Of a stretch of DNA of 64,000 nucleotides, positions 45,046 to 56,424 are shown piece by piece. The DNA is from Pterobdella sp. o SKG-2022 (Eukaryota > Annelida > Clitellata > Hirudinida > Piscicolidae). Where the stretch lies: assembly GCA_964035795.1 (NCBI GenBank), contig OZ038320.1, positions 15,716,775 through 15,780,774 of the forward strand, written 5' to 3'. Every line of letters starts with the position of its first letter. The first letter of the stretch is position 1. Position numbers and translations under genes: made by a program. The notes under the pieces were generated by a model. It saw only the letters and a list, made by a program, of their open reading frames with translations. It did no database searches and had not been told where the DNA came from.

Positions 45046-45055
45046 TGAATGGTGA

Positions 45056-45368
45056 ATTATGATAAGGTTCTACTTACCAAAAATTTTAGTTGAATGAAAA
45101 TTTTTTTCTATGTTCTTTCAAAAAATTCCTCATAAATCAAGAAGTATATTTTAGGAAATTCAAATTTACTAAGAACATAGAGGGTCTCTTGAAAACTTAA
45201 TAATATATATGTAAATAAACAAACATTGAAATTTAATTTTTTAGAGACAACTTATGTATCTTTTTTTATATTATTTGAATAACTTTTTATTTTCAATTTT
45301 TTATGAGGAATTTTTGATACATTTATTTTAAAAAAACTAAAATTTTCGATAAGTTTTAGATCATAATA
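45056..45368. mobile_element. MITE, second copy of the 3366-3604 family
   Basis: The left end ATTATGATAAGGTTCTACTT pairs with the right end (reverse complement ATTATGATCTAAAACTTATC...AAAATTTTAGT). The interior shares TTATGAGGAATTTTTGATAC and GAGACAACTTATGTAT with the 3.4 kb copy. It follows directly on a LINE tail. Confidence 0.6.
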
Positions 45369-45527
45369 AAAATATTCCTATAATAATTAAATTTACTCAT
45401 TTACAATATCACATAATTGAATAATAGTTACTTCAAAAAATTTAATCTTTTTAAATTGTCCTTTCCTATCTATGTCTAAAATTCTTTATAATCACATACC
45501 TTCACAGTAATTTACTACTAATGATTT

Positions 45528-45690
45528 GTGATAAGGTTGTACTTATGGAAAATTTTAGTTTTTTTTAAATAAATGTATCAAAAATTCCTCACAAAAAATT
45601 GAAAATAAAATGTTATTCAAACTTTGAAATTAAGTATAAAAGAAAGAAGTATAAAAATTGAAAAGTGTTTATTTTTTATATTAAATAATA
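45528..45690 (-). repeat. Half MITE of the same family, inverted
   Basis: Reverse complement of the right half of the copy at 45056-45368 (AATTTTTGATACATTTATTT and ACTAAAATTTT, end GTGATAAGGTTGTACTTAT). The two could pair, but both lie in the 2.4 kb intron 3. Confidence 0.6.
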
Positions 45691-45814
45691 TATGATTTTT
45701 AATACCTATAAATTAGTGTTCAAGTACTAACAAATTTATTCTTATATAAAAATTATTGACCATAGTTCATAATAATTTAATAAAGGTTTTTTTACAACAA
45801 AATAGATCAATTAC

Positions 45815-45976
45815 CTTTAAATAAGACCCATAATATTTAGTAATATGTGAATCATTACATTGAGATAAAATCATTATTTCTTGTTGAATATCATCTATTT
45901 CATCCTCTGCTTCATCAAGGTTTATTATTTTTATGGCAACAGTATTGAACTTTTCTTTATTAAGACCTTTATAGAC
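45815..45976 (-). CDS. GCKIII kinase exon 3 (ATP-lysine, helix C)
   Basis: Encodes residues 29-82. VAIKIINLDEAEDEIDDIQQ holds Lys44, which anchors ATP, and the helix-C Glu. AEDEI-DIQQEI is diagnostic for the GCKIII subfamily. It ends TKYYGSYLK with donor AAG|GTAATT. Only 73 bp of intron separate it from exon 2. Confidence 0.95.
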
Positions 45977-46049
45977 CTATAAAAAAAATTGATTTTTTTG
46001 AAAACTGTAATTTTAGCTTAATTGAATGATTAAGTCAACAAAATTTTAC

Positions 46050-46115
46050 CTCGCCAAAAGAACCTTTACCTATTTTTTCTAATTTAGAAAACTTTTCCTC
46101 TGGGTCGATTTTACT
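46050..46115 (-). CDS. GCKIII kinase exon 2 (glycine-rich loop)
   Basis: Encodes residues 7-28: DPEEKFSKLEKIGKGSFGE. DPEE-F-KLEKIGKGSFGEV is the conserved start of MST3/MST4/STK25 kinase domains and binds the ATP phosphates. The acceptor is TAACTAG and the donor is GAG|GTAAAA. Phase 0 at both ends. Confidence 0.93.
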
Positions 46116-46218
46116 CTAGTTAAATGATAAAATATTAATACTTCATTTTATTAATTATAATAATCAAAAAACAAAATCAAAAAATTTTTTCAATTTACTA
46201 AGTACAATTAGAATTCAC

Positions 46219-46236
46219 TTGAGCATTGAGTGACAT
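46219..46236 (-). CDS. GCKIII kinase exon 1 (start codon, MSLNAQ)
   Basis: An 18-base coding part beginning ATGTCACTCAATGCTCAA, followed by a GTGAATTC donor. It joins in phase 0 to exon 2 across a 103-bp intron. The start was chosen because it is the nearest upstream ATG that gives an open join, and short N-termini before the kinase domain are usual in this group. Exon 1 is very short, so its assignment is the weakest of the kinase exons. Confidence 0.65.
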
Positions 46237-46717
46237 TTTACAGGAATTTGAAATTTTTAATTATTTAACCCAATAACAAATTTCAACTAATTTTCAATAT
46301 TCGATGCAATTTTTTCAATATAAAGATTCGGCCAATGGAAATACTAGTCAAAATTAGGTTAAGTTCGTACACGGCTTGAAGCCCATTAGAAGACAGTGTT
46401 CATTATCCTGAGGTTCAAAATACGCAGTTGAGCCAAACACACAAGCCACAACCTCACAAAAACATATTTGATTGGTTGACAAAAATTCACAGAACAAATG
46501 AAAAAATTTATTTCTTCTAATATTATTTTTTATTGAATAATATTTATATAGAAAATTTTGCTTTATAATAAAAATGAGTTAAGATTAAACCCTCAAAACG
46601 ACGATTTGTTGTAAATAGCTCATTCAAGAGTGCTATGCTTGCGGCAATATAGCTTACAAATTAAAGCTTGCGGCAAGTGAAAAAGCTTGCAATATTTTTT
46701 TGTTCGGCCAATACGAT

Positions 46718-46720
<3 letters not shown>

Positions 46721-46754
<34 letters not shown>
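46721..46754. repeat. (AT)17 microsatellite
   Basis: Seventeen perfect AT units within the left arm of the foldback element. The right arm has only a short ATATATAT at the matching place. Confidence 0.9.
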
Positions 46755-46756
<2 letters not shown>

Positions 46757-46859
46757 AATACTATAATTTAGAATAACATACTAATTTTTATTATATAATC
46801 GTAATTTTTATTGTTTTTTAAAGTCTTAAAGTCAACGTTATTAATAATCTTCAGGTTGG

Positions 46860-47560
46860 GGTTGCTTTCATCCTAACCTTCTTCCAATCGATTTCCTAGT
46901 AATTGTTATACTCTTGATTTTTTTATACTATGAAACCAACAAACTATAAAAATAATTTTTTTTTTTGCGGTTGAAAAGTCACTAAAAACTACTGCTTTAT
47001 AGACTGACTTGAGTGGACTGTGAAACTTTATTTCAATTTTTTTTGTTCAGTTTTCCAAAAGCATAGCTGGCATTTCGGTTTTTGACTTCATCATCAATTT
47101 TTGTATAGCGATGAAGGTTACTGCCGAGTTAACGAAGTTTTTTACTGCTTGTAACTTCTGTCTCATCACTAAATGGTGAGGTTTGTGGGAAGGGTTTTTG
47201 GAGCAGTGAAACATCACCATCATTTTTTTGGTATTGATGATAAAACTGAAAATGTTATGAAAGGATGAAAGCTGATCTACCATCTGTTGTATCTTTTGTT
47301 CTGTAATAACTTTGAATGCACAATCATCAGCAAAGAAAAGCTCTGTTTAGTATAAACATCGGAAAGTATGAAGTTTTTCAGGGCACCGATATCTGATGGA
47401 GATGCCAAGTGAATTAACTTCAAAAGCTTCCGTCAACACTGCTACTAACATCAGGCTGAACAGTATTGGAGCAGACACAGCCTTTCTCTACACTGCTGGT
47501 CACTTGGAAATGCCTTGAACTAGCACCATTGTTAAGCATTCTAAACTCCGAATACACAGA
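46860..47560 (-). mobile_element. LINE RT fragment, minus strand, in the foldback element
   Basis: On the minus strand: HFQVTSSVEKGCV (palm B, near 47500), LISIRYRCPEKL, a short DDCAFKVITEQ (motif C, near 47310), QQMVDQLSSFHNIFSFIIN and TKKMMVMFHCSKNP (thumb). RTE-like pattern. Broken in several frames. Confidence 0.65.
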
Positions 47561-47984
47561 TATGATAAAATAATAGAAATTTTTTATGATTTTACTATTT
47601 CCAAAAGTATTGCTTAGGAAGAGGAAGAGATTTTTTTTACAAAAACCTTCAGCAGAAGAAAAAACATTCTAGAAAAAAGGCTAGAAGAAAGTAAAATTAA
47701 AATTTTATAAATAAACTTATGTTTTATTAGTAATATTATTGTTGAAATTCAAACTATTTCCGAAAACAATGAAGTAATATTCAAAAAGATAATTCGCAAC
47801 CACACAAAACGGATCTGTCAAAGTAACCTATTGGCAATTAAATATTATCAATTTTCGATTAAAAAATTTTCAAACACTTGATGTTTCCAATTTATTTTTC
47901 ACAGATCGAAACTATAACAGACTATTCTGGAAACATTGTTAATTTTTAATAAATAATTGAAAACCTAATAATCTTCTTTAGCCA

Positions 47985-48704
47985 AAGTAAATACTGCAAA
48001 TTATTTGAACACTAAAGGTAACTTTATTATGTACAGGGCTTTTCGTTAAAAAAGTAACATTGTCAAGTACGTTAAAATTCAGACACTGTTGTTTATATTC
48101 TGACCAAAGACAAATGAAAATTAAATTTAAAAAAATAAAAATAAATGAATAAAAAAGTAAAAAAAAATGACAATTCTAAGCAAAAAAATAAATTTATTCG
48201 AAATAATTATGCAATTCCATTTCTAAATAACAAAAGGTTTTTAATGTCTCTATGGTCGTTGAGTGATGAATTCAACATTTTGATGAAAAAAGCTTCCAAA
48301 ATTCTTCTTTTCCTCCAATCATCTGAGACTCTGCTCAGTACTTTCCATTCGAATTCATGAGAGGGATTCCTGGAAATGTGTTTGGCAGGTTTTGATGTGC
48401 CATTTGTTGCCTTGTGCTTAGCCCATCTGATAGTTGCATTTCTCTTGGTCTCATCTTTATACGTCTCCTTGCAACTACACTCCACTCCATAAATGACATT
48501 GTGGACATGGATATTCCTATCCTTGAGAGGGAAGAGGGCATAATCTTATGTGTCACCCAGAAAAACGAGAACTTAATCTCATTGCTAGTGAAAGACTTCA
48601 ATTTTTCAATGTATTTGAAAATAATGTTACTTTGTTAACGAAAAGCTTTGTACTTAAAAAAATTACCTTTAGTGTTCAAATAATTTGCAGTATTTAAAAA
48701 CAAT
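47985..48704 (-). mobile_element. Penelope-like element fragment with inverted flanks
   Basis: A GIY-YIG endonuclease relic (48207-48560, minus strand) lies between 47985-48066 and 48618-48704. These flanks are inverted copies of each other (CTGCAAATTATTTGAACACT AAAGGTAA, TTTTCGTTAA-AAAGTAACATT). Penelope-like elements often carry terminal repeats in direct or inverted order. It nests inside the foldback element. Confidence 0.7.
48207..48560 (-). pseudogene. GIY-YIG endonuclease domain of a Penelope-like element
   Basis: Reads SNEIKFSFFWVTHKI, then (shifted) CSCKETYKDETKRNATIRWA with KHKATNGTSKPAKHISRNPS, KVLSRVSDDWRKRRILEAFF and KMLNSSLNDHRDIKNLLLFR. The GIY-YIG fold cuts DNA with a Tyr, Arg and Glu set. 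TYxxETKR and LEA are its core blocks. In this copy the usual GETKR reads DETKR. Confidence 0.75.
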
Positions 48705-49134
48705 GTCGCTTTCGTATATTTTAAGATTTTACTAAACAATAAAAATTATGGATGAAAATAAAAATTATTATGTTTTTTTAAAACATATTATTTGATATAT
48801 ATAACAAAAAGGATCGTATCGGCCGAACAAAGAAAATATTGCAAGCTCGCTGCAAGCTTCAAATCGTAAGGTATATTACCGCAAGCATAACACTCCTGGA
48901 TGAGCTATGCTACAATAAATCGTTTTGAGCTTTTAATCTCAACTCATTTTTATTATAAAACGAAATTTTTTATATAAATATTATTTAATGATTAATAATA
49001 TCAAAATAAATGATTTTTTAAATTTATTTTTTGAGCTTTTGTCAACCAATCAAATATGCTTATGTGAGGTGGTGGCTTGTGTGTTTTGAACGACTGCGCA
49101 TTTTGAACCACAGGATAACGAACACTCAAACTTC

Positions 49135-50335
49135 AAGAAATAAACTTTAAATTGTAAAAATCAATAACACAGATAAATATGTTATAAGTTCATAATTTTA
49201 TTTTGAATAAAATTTGTTTTAAATAATTTTATTTGGTTTATTTTAAAAGAATTTTGTTTTTAAAATTAAAAAATGAAAAAATAAATGAATCAAAAGATTC
49301 TTGATTCTATGATTGTTCATTAACTGTTCGTAAATGGTTTAAACTTCCGTGATCCCACTTTTGTGTTTGCCACAAACATCACTAAGGTCTTGTATGAAAA
49401 TCTTCGTAATTTTTAAATAAACTGAAAAACATTTATTATTTAAGAATTAACTACATGGATCGCCTTAGTTTCAAATTTTACACGAAATTAATTTTTTATG
49501 AAAATAAGCGCTATAAAAAAAGCTCAATTTTAATAAAAAAATTTTTATTTTAATTTTTTCTTTTACAAACTTTTTAAAAATCATTCGTATAAGTTTGAAC
49601 AAATTATCAATTAAAATACATTAATCTTTCTCCGCTTCTCCAGCGCCTGCAAAAATTGTTTGCTAATTTTTCGTTCAAGTTTTCTCCTTAGATACATTTT
49701 TTTGTTTTTTTTTTCCATCATTAACAAGCTTTATCACCAGAATTATATTAACAAATATAAGCGACACAGTTATTGTAGCACAAGCCATAGCTAATGTTGC
49801 CATCACCATTGTTGGGTAGATGAAATTTCTGCAATTTAATTGAAGTATGAAAATATATAATAAAGCAAAAAAACGATGTTTTAATAACTTAAATTACTTA
49901 TATTTAGGGTTTTTTTGAATTTTTTTCCCAAAATAACTTTTTTATTTGAAACAATTTATGGATTTTCTACTTTTAATTTTTAAAATTTTCTAATCTATTT
50001 TATATTTTATTCATTTTAATATATAGCGCTATTCACGGTTTGGCATTGTCAAGACTTCTTGTTTACAATATTCCACATTAGTTACCTGATAACGATATGA
50101 AAATATATCGAAATGCTCCGTCTCAATAAAAATTCAAATATCGTGTTTTATTAATTCCCATTTGGAGGCTAATTAGTCAAAATGCTATACGTGATAAGTT
50201 TTTATAAGAAAATTCAAGAAGCATTCACCCCAATAGTGCAGTTTCATTAAGAAAATATGAAAAATTCCATATAGTTGCTTTAAATGGAAACTATCAAATT
50301 AGGTTAACTTTTTAAAAGTTATAGGACTGTTGATA
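49135..50335. other. AT-rich sequence without recognised features
   Basis: No coding motif or repeat pair was recognised on either strand. Confidence 0.4.
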
Positions 50336-50795
50336 AAAGAATTACAACTGGGAAACTATTTAGAAGAATCAACCAAAACTATCAGTACAACAATGAGACA
50401 AAATTACCACAAACGAGCTCTCAAAAACACTGAAAAAAACTCTCAAGTGGAGATCTCCTAAGATAGATCAAGTTCCAAACACCTGGTTGAACATTCTCAA
50501 TCCGCTCACTCAAAGCTAGCTAACTTTTTAATGAAATTCTGACCAGATAACTACAAATTCCTGATTGGCTCTGCTGATGTCCTACTTATTTACTTGCCAA
50601 GAACACTGAAAATAACCATTCTAAAAACTAATGTCCAATCAAGATGTCTTTCAACAACCTATAAACTTTTAACCTCAAAACTATCTGAAAAAGCATACAA
50701 ACTCATGGACAAACATAAAATTTTCATAATTGAGCAAGATAGGTGTAAAAAAAGTTCTTATGTTTGCAAATACCGCATGAAAAGATGCTCGTTGA
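50336..50795 (+). mobile_element. RT fragment of a LINE with restriction-like endonuclease (family E)
   Basis: Shifted frames read a degraded SP-I-QVPNTWLNILNPL, then YLPRTLKITILKTNVQSRCL, STTYKLLTSKLSEKAYKLMD and KHKIFIIEQDRCKKSSYVCK. TTYKLLTS and IEQ-GCK are the RT finger blocks of a LINE type whose C-terminus (see 53.0-56.4 kb) carries a restriction-like endonuclease. Relic. Confidence 0.65.
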
Positions 50796-51240
50796 CCGCG
50801 GCTAGTCAACTGAAGGTTAAGCCACCTTTTTTAGACCCCTCTCCACGTAAAGCAAGCAGTGGGTTCCTAGCTAAGGCTGCTTGGTTGTTCAAGGTGCTTC
50901 TGGGTGATGCTGTCATTTCTAGGTCAGCATCAGATGACCAATATCCTAAACCGCCTGCATGCAGGATTGGAACTGCGACTTCTAGAGACATCTACACATG
51001 CGGGGTTTGGTAAAAAACATGTTCTTCGAGCCAGCGCAATTTAGTTTCAAGGTGGAGTAATGTGTGCGCAGTTCTGGCCCTACCTTTTACACTGGAGGTT
51101 CATCTGTCATGGCCTAACAAGCTGGGACGGTGACAGCGAGTTTCTCGAGTCGTAGGTTTTACGTCAGACTGTCCTTGTTCTAGATGAATGACCTGTCCAG
51201 GCTAATGAATTTCATCTACTAAAATGTTCAAGATTTCACC
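50796..51240. repeat. GC-richer unclassified segment
   Basis: Clearly richer in G and C (GACCGCGGCTAG, CCGCCTGCATGCAGG, GCTGGGACGGTGACAGCGAG). Its start coincides with the end of the RT fragment. No protein motif on either strand. Probably transposon-derived. Confidence 0.4.
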
Positions 51241-52589
51241 CATTTTATCATTTTCTTCAAAAAATTTCTGAAATTATGGCAAACAAACCTCTTTCTCTCT
51301 CACTCTAAAAGTGTCTTATCTTTTTCGAGTTTCAAACTTAAATGCGGTATTTTTCAAAGAGATTCTTTAAATCCTATTCTTTTTTGTATAACATTTATAA
51401 CTTTTTAAACACTTAAACAAAATTGGCTATTGATATAGAATAAAATATGACCCACTTTTTCAGCGATGATGAGATTCGGAAAGAATGCTTCAAATAGTAA
51501 AAAAATTTAGTAACGATATTAGTAGAAGTTAAATCTTAGCTAATGCGCTAAAGCTTTGTTTTAAAAAAGAAAAATAAGCCTATCCTAATAACATAAAAAG
51601 TTCTGAAAAAACTTTTATCAAAAAACTAGAATAAAATGTATATAAATACTTAGATAAATAAAGGGAATGCACTAAAACAGACGACGTCGATGAAAGAAAA
51701 AGTGTGAAAAGAATGTAGAAGAATAAGACTAATAATGAAATCAGAACAAATTTTCCAAAAAAAAATTGTTGCAATTAATTCTATAGCATATCTCTAGCTT
51801 CAATATAAGTAATTAGAATTCAAGTGAATTGAAAAAAATAAATACTAAAATTAGAAAAAATGAAACCTGTAATAGAAGGCATCATCCAAAATCAAACATA
51901 AATTTTATTAACAACGCTATAAAAGAGGAAAAAACTTCTTCACTTAGAAGCATTGTATGAAGTATTTACATTAGGACTATATTATTACTTAAACAAGAAT
52001 GATGACTAGATGCTTAAGTTAGTTTATATTTACCACACGTCAAAAAACCTCACACTAGCTAAAAAACCAAAAAAAGTACGTCGTGAGCATTGCTTGGAAC
52101 CACTAGATGAGTAATTGTTAAAACAAATTGAATACAATTTTGGCGCCAACCGAAGGTGGCCTGTCGAAGTTATAATGGCGGCTCGAATAGTCGATTTTTA
52201 TACTTGAAAACTTCATAATTCAGTTTAAAATGTCAACATATCATTATTTAAAATAATTTCGCAATTTTTTTTCAAAATTCAATAACTTAGTATAATAACA
52301 TACAAGAACTACTTCTTTTGGGATGATTTCGGATTTTTTGCTTTCCATAGAAAGAAGATAAATTGTGAACATCAACAATTTTATCTTAAGCAACAACAAA
52401 TATTACAAAGATAAACACTTCATAGTTTTTTGGGTGTAATAAAGGCTGGCATTACTTGGATGAAAATCCTATAAAAGATTAAAAAAAATATTATCATTTA
52501 ATTAATATCAAAGAATGTAACAATAAAGAAAAAGATAAGCGCTTTCTGGTTTCAATTGTGATGATGTGGAAGTCCCATTGAAGAAAAAA
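51241..52589. other. AT-rich sequence without recognised features
   Basis: Nothing could be supported here except a short GC-richer patch at about 52140-52190. Confidence 0.35.
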
Positions 52590-52800
52590 GATGAAGACAA
52601 TGAAGTTGTTCAAATTTTGTCTAAAATTAACATTTGATTGCTCAAAATATTTTATTTGAAGTTTTATCTATATTTATGTTTTTTTTTATTATCACAGATT
52701 TAATTATTTTTATACATTCATAAAATCAACTCAGTTTCCTAAATTTCATTTATATAAGTATTATTATGATTGCTTTTGTTTCAAATAACAGGCTTTTTTT
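52590..52800 (+). repeat. Unclassified dispersed repeat, copy 2
   Basis: Pairs with 42200-42425 on the opposite strand (see there). The match runs for about 200 bases with gaps. Confidence 0.55.
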
Positions 52801-53034
52801 CATATAATCTTAGTCAACTGTTTTGTTTATTTAGTTATATTTGAATAATTTTTTTTTAATTGTCATATCTAAGAAAACTTACATTACATTAAATTTCATT
52901 CAAAGTTCATAATACTTAGTGGTTTAGAAACTCCTGAAGTTGATGCCACTTAATCATACACGTCATTGAATTTGAAAATTTGATTTTGAATACTCAAAAA
53001 AAATGAAAACAATTTCAAAAAAAATGTATGAAAA

Positions 53035-53520
53035 AGCTTGAATGAGTTGAGAAAAAAAACCACGGCAGAGACATTTGCAAATCAGTGGTTTCTGAACGCA
53101 AAAAATCAAGCCTTTATCCTTGCCGCTCAAGGCCAAAGTTTATTAACAAGAAATCCCCAAGCTTGGCTCAACGGCATAAAACCCCAACATATGTTTTGTT
53201 ATGAGAAAATAGAAAAAATTCACCACCTCATTTCAGGTTGTTCTGTATTGACAGCAAGAGTATAAAAGTAAATATGACAGGATTGACCTGCACTGGAAGA
53301 CTGCATAAATTTTATAATGAAAAGATACTGGCACGAAAATTAGCCTGAAAGTGTTGTTAAAGGGCAACAATTCTCAATTCTTCGAGACTTTTCAATAAAT
53401 TCTGACAAGACCATTCAAGCCAATCGACCTGATACCATAGTGAAGAAAAAGAAAAACAACACCTGCTTTTACATGGGTACTATCATACAAAAGCATTTCG
53501 GCAAAAATGTTTAAGAAAAT
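53035..53520 (+). mobile_element. Family-E LINE C-terminus, copy 1
   Basis: KTTAETFANQWFLNAKNQAF is followed by a CCHC-like piece, CYEKIEKIHHLISGCSVLTA. Shifted frames continue with IDLHWKT and IQANRP, which in a related copy leads to the PD-x-V nuclease core. It stops before that core and is followed after about 260 bases by a second C-terminus. Confidence 0.6.
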
Positions 53521-53679
53521 TTCAAAATATTAAGACCTTGAAATAAAAATAAAAAACTTGTGGTACTTGAAAACAAAAACTGAGAAATCAAAAATTAGGT
53601 CTTATAAGAAATGGCACAGTCGATTCTTTATAATAAATACCAGAAAAACTTTCACCTTCAAACGAATCCAATAATTAAT

Positions 53680-53770
53680 ACTATTAATGATAAAGATAAT
53701 AATGATAATAATAGTAATAATAACCGTAATAGAAAAAAATAATAGTAATAATAATAATAATAATAAATCT
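53680..53770. repeat. AAT-type microsatellite
   Basis: Imperfect AAT/GAT-rich repeat between two family-E fragments. Confidence 0.7.
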
Positions 53771-53779
53771 GTAACTATT

Positions 53780-54215
53780 TCAAGGTTAGTACAAAAAAAA
53801 TTGGTATGAACATCACCCGGAGCCATTTACTGATGGTCCAAATTTTACAATTCTTTGGGATTCCCCAATCCAGACTGACCACACAATACAAGCCAACCGA
53901 CCAGACATTGTCGTGAAGGATTTGCTAGGCAATTTCTGTTATCTAATTGACTTGAGCGTGCCATCAGATGAGAATGAGACACCCAAAACCTTTGAAAAGC
54001 ACTCCAAGTATGAAGGCTTGGAGATTGTAATTGGAAAAATGTGGCACTTTAGAGCTAAACCCATCCCAGTAGTAATAGGTGCACTGAGCCTGGTCAAGAA
54101 AGAAACCGAAAATTTTTTCGATAAAATACCCGGCAATCCTTCACTCCGAGAAATCCAGAAGATAGTTCCAAGCGGCACAGCCCATGTCCTAAAAGAAGCC
54201 TTATCAATATAATCT
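53780..54215 (+). mobile_element. Family-E LINE C-terminus, copy 2, with nuclease core
   Basis: In shifted frames it first reads KNWYEH-PEP and FTILWDSPIQTDHTIQANRP, then a 99-codon open stretch (53913-54212): DIVVKDLLGNFCYLIDLSVP, SKYEGLEIVIGKMWHFRAKP, IPVVIGALSLVKKETENFFD. It ends GTAHVLKEALSI. RPDIVV-x(8-10)-IDLSVP fits the PD-(D/E)xK restriction-like nuclease found at the C-terminus of R2-type LINEs. The catalytic triad in this copy is PD / D; the usual K is not seen. Confidence 0.75.
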
Positions 54216-55249
54216 CAACTTTCACTCATCTGAGGTCATTGGTAGTAACCCGATGTTTGATCTTATATCTTGCATATCAAAAGAATGAAACACTAAAAAT
54301 AATAAGGTCGCTTTGAGTTCGAGTTGAGTGGGCTCTGTTGAATCTATGAATTATTGTAACAAAGTGTTATTTATTTGCGAAAAAATTTAAAAAAATAATT
54401 CAAAACAAGAAATGTACAAAATTCGAACACAATTTATTGAAAAATAAAAAGTATTTAAGTAAAAATAAAGTTCTGTTGGTCAACTTGAAATTGCATCAGA
54501 AACAACTTGATTTAAACACGGGAAAAAATACGAAATTTTGCAAGAAAAGTAATAATATATTTAATAAAAACTCAAAGATTTTCTTTGCACTTTTACTTAT
54601 TTCAAAATTTCAACCAAAGTTGGATAACTCTTCTAAAATGACCGCTAAGCTAGAGACCAGCAATTAAAGAGCTATAAATAGAACTAACAACCAAGAAAGT
54701 ATAACAATCTACAAATAATAATAAGCTGTGAAAAAACAATAAAATTAATAAATAAGTAAATAATAAAATATCAATAAAAAAATAATAATTAAAAACTTGA
54801 AAAACATTAAATAATCAATTCAAACTAGCAAGCAAAGAAAACAACAAATGATCTTCAAAAAATTAGAAATCAATATATTGAAAAAATCTTGCATCGTTCT
54901 TCTTGTGGTCGAACAAGGGACGCGACGTTCAGTGAATAATCAGATTGAGGTCAAAAAATTCGCTGATAGATCGAAATCTTCTTAAAATGAAAACCTAAAT
55001 AGACCCCAGAACGTGATATTACCCACTCTAGACCACTCGAGTTCATCAATGATTCATTTCAAAGAAAAAAAGAAATAAATGGATCAAAGAAAATTACAAG
55101 GAAGTTATTTATTGTTTTTACTATACACTAAAAAACCCAAATTCTAGCTAAAAAATTAATGCTACCTACATAACATGGTGCCAACACAATAATGAAAGCA
55201 ACAAGATGAAAAACATAGATGCAAATAAACTAGCGCAATAAAAACTGAC
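54216..55249. other. AT-rich sequence without recognised features
   Basis: Asn/Lys-rich open frames (for example 54437-54667) reflect base composition and are not supported as genes. Confidence 0.4.
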
Positions 55250-55585
55250 TATTATAAATAGCAGTCATGAGAGGGATTTTTTGAAATGTGTTTGGCAGGT
55301 TCTGATGTGCCATTTGTTGCCTTGTGGTCAGCCCATCTGATAGTTGCATTTCTCTTGGTCTCGCCTACATAGGTCTTCTTGCAACTACACTCCCCTTTAT
55401 AAATGACATTGTGGACATGCGTATTCCTATCTTTGAGAAGGAAGAGTGCTCTAATCTCATGTGTCACCCAGAAAAACGAGAACTTAATCTCATTGCTAGT
55501 GAAAGAATTTGATTTCTCAATGTAGTTGAAAAATGCAGGATTCGTTTTTCGAACAAAATGGAATCTTGAAGTAAATTCCATTTTT
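55250..55585 (-). mobile_element. Penelope-like element fragment (GIY-YIG)
   Basis: 109 open codons on the minus strand: MEFTSRFHFVRKTNPAFFNY, SNEIKFSFFWVTHEIRALFL, HVHNVIYKGECSCKKTYVGE, TKRNATIRWADHKATNGTSE and PAKHISKNPSH. It has the GIY-YIG blocks VIYKGE and TYVGETKR with the catalytic Tyr and Arg, but is cut before the Glu helix. Very close to the 48.2 kb copy. Confidence 0.8.
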
Positions 55586-55604
55586 GCTATCCTGGAAACA
55601 CTCT

Positions 55605-56375
55605 AGGACAGGGCAATCTTTTTTTTTAGTTTCAAACTGTCTTATTATGGGAAGGATGAATTTGACTGGAAAACCTGCTCGTATGTACTTTTCCTTTATT
55701 AATTCCAGTTCTTGTTTAACACAGAAACAAGCCTTGAAAACAAATTATCTCAAACTCCATATTGACAAGAGCAGCAACAGCCCTCTATGCAGAATGTGTG
55801 GAGCTAAAGGTGAAACTGTTCAACATATAACTTGTGAATGTGCAAAACTAGCCCAGAAAAAATACAAAAGACGACACGATAATGTAGCAAAAAAAACTCC
55901 CATGGAGCCTATGCATAAAGAATGGCTTCAAATGTGGAAATGAATGGTATTAGCATAAGCCAGAAAGCATAATGGAGAATAATTGCGTCAAGTTGCTATG
56001 GGACTTCAACATACAATGTGACAAATCATAGAAGCTCGAAGACCTGAAATTGTCATTTTGAACGAAATTGACAAAAGCTGCATTATTGTCGATGTCTCAG
56101 TGCCAGGTCATAGCAGGAGCAAAAATTAAAGAAAAGGAAAAAATAGAAAAGTATCAAGATCTTCGCCGAGAACTATGCCGAATATGGTATTTGAAGACTA
56201 AAGTGTTAACAATATTGGTGCACTTGGAGCCATAAGCAAAGATTTTGAAAATTACATGAATATGTTGGAAATAAGAACGGAAGTTGGAGTACTACAAAAA
56301 ATCTCCCTTTTGAGAACAGCGAGGATCTTGAGGAAAGTTTTGGAGCTTGGTTAAAAGCTTTAGCTAGGCCTTGGT
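55605..56375 (+). mobile_element. Family-E LINE C-terminus with CCHC and nuclease core, broken
   Basis: 55584-55943 ends with SNSPLCRMCGAKGETVQHIT and CECAKLAQKKYKRRHDNVAK, a C-x2-C-x7-H-x4-C knuckle. Shifted frames then give EARRPEIVILNEIDKS, IIVDVSVPGHS and IGALGAISKDFENYM, then LLRTARILRKVLEL. Same domain order as at 53-54.2 kb. R2-type LINEs share the CCHC plus restriction-like endonuclease arrangement. Confidence 0.75.
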
Positions 56376-56424
56376 CCTTCGTTATGACCCGCCTAGCTAG
56401 ATGAATTACGGCAATCTTATTGCT

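Larger units (their letters stand above)
46395..49127. mobile_element. Long-arm foldback element (2.7 kb) upstream of the kinase gene
   Basis: 46395-46836 and 48705-49127 are inverted repeats of about 430 bases with high similarity: AGTGTTC-TTATCCTG-GGTTCAAAAT, ACACACAAGCCAC, TATTTGATTGGTTGACAAAA, TTGTTCGGCC-ATACGATC. No target duplication is obvious. The interior of about 1.9 kb holds an RT relic and a Penelope relic but no transposase of its own. Long terminal repeats recall Mutator-like or foldback transposons (inference). Its left edge is 159 bases from the kinase start codon. Confidence 0.75.

Noticed and set aside
54437..54667. An Asn/Lys-rich small protein
   Set aside because: Low-complexity open frame due to base composition. 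No homology recognised.
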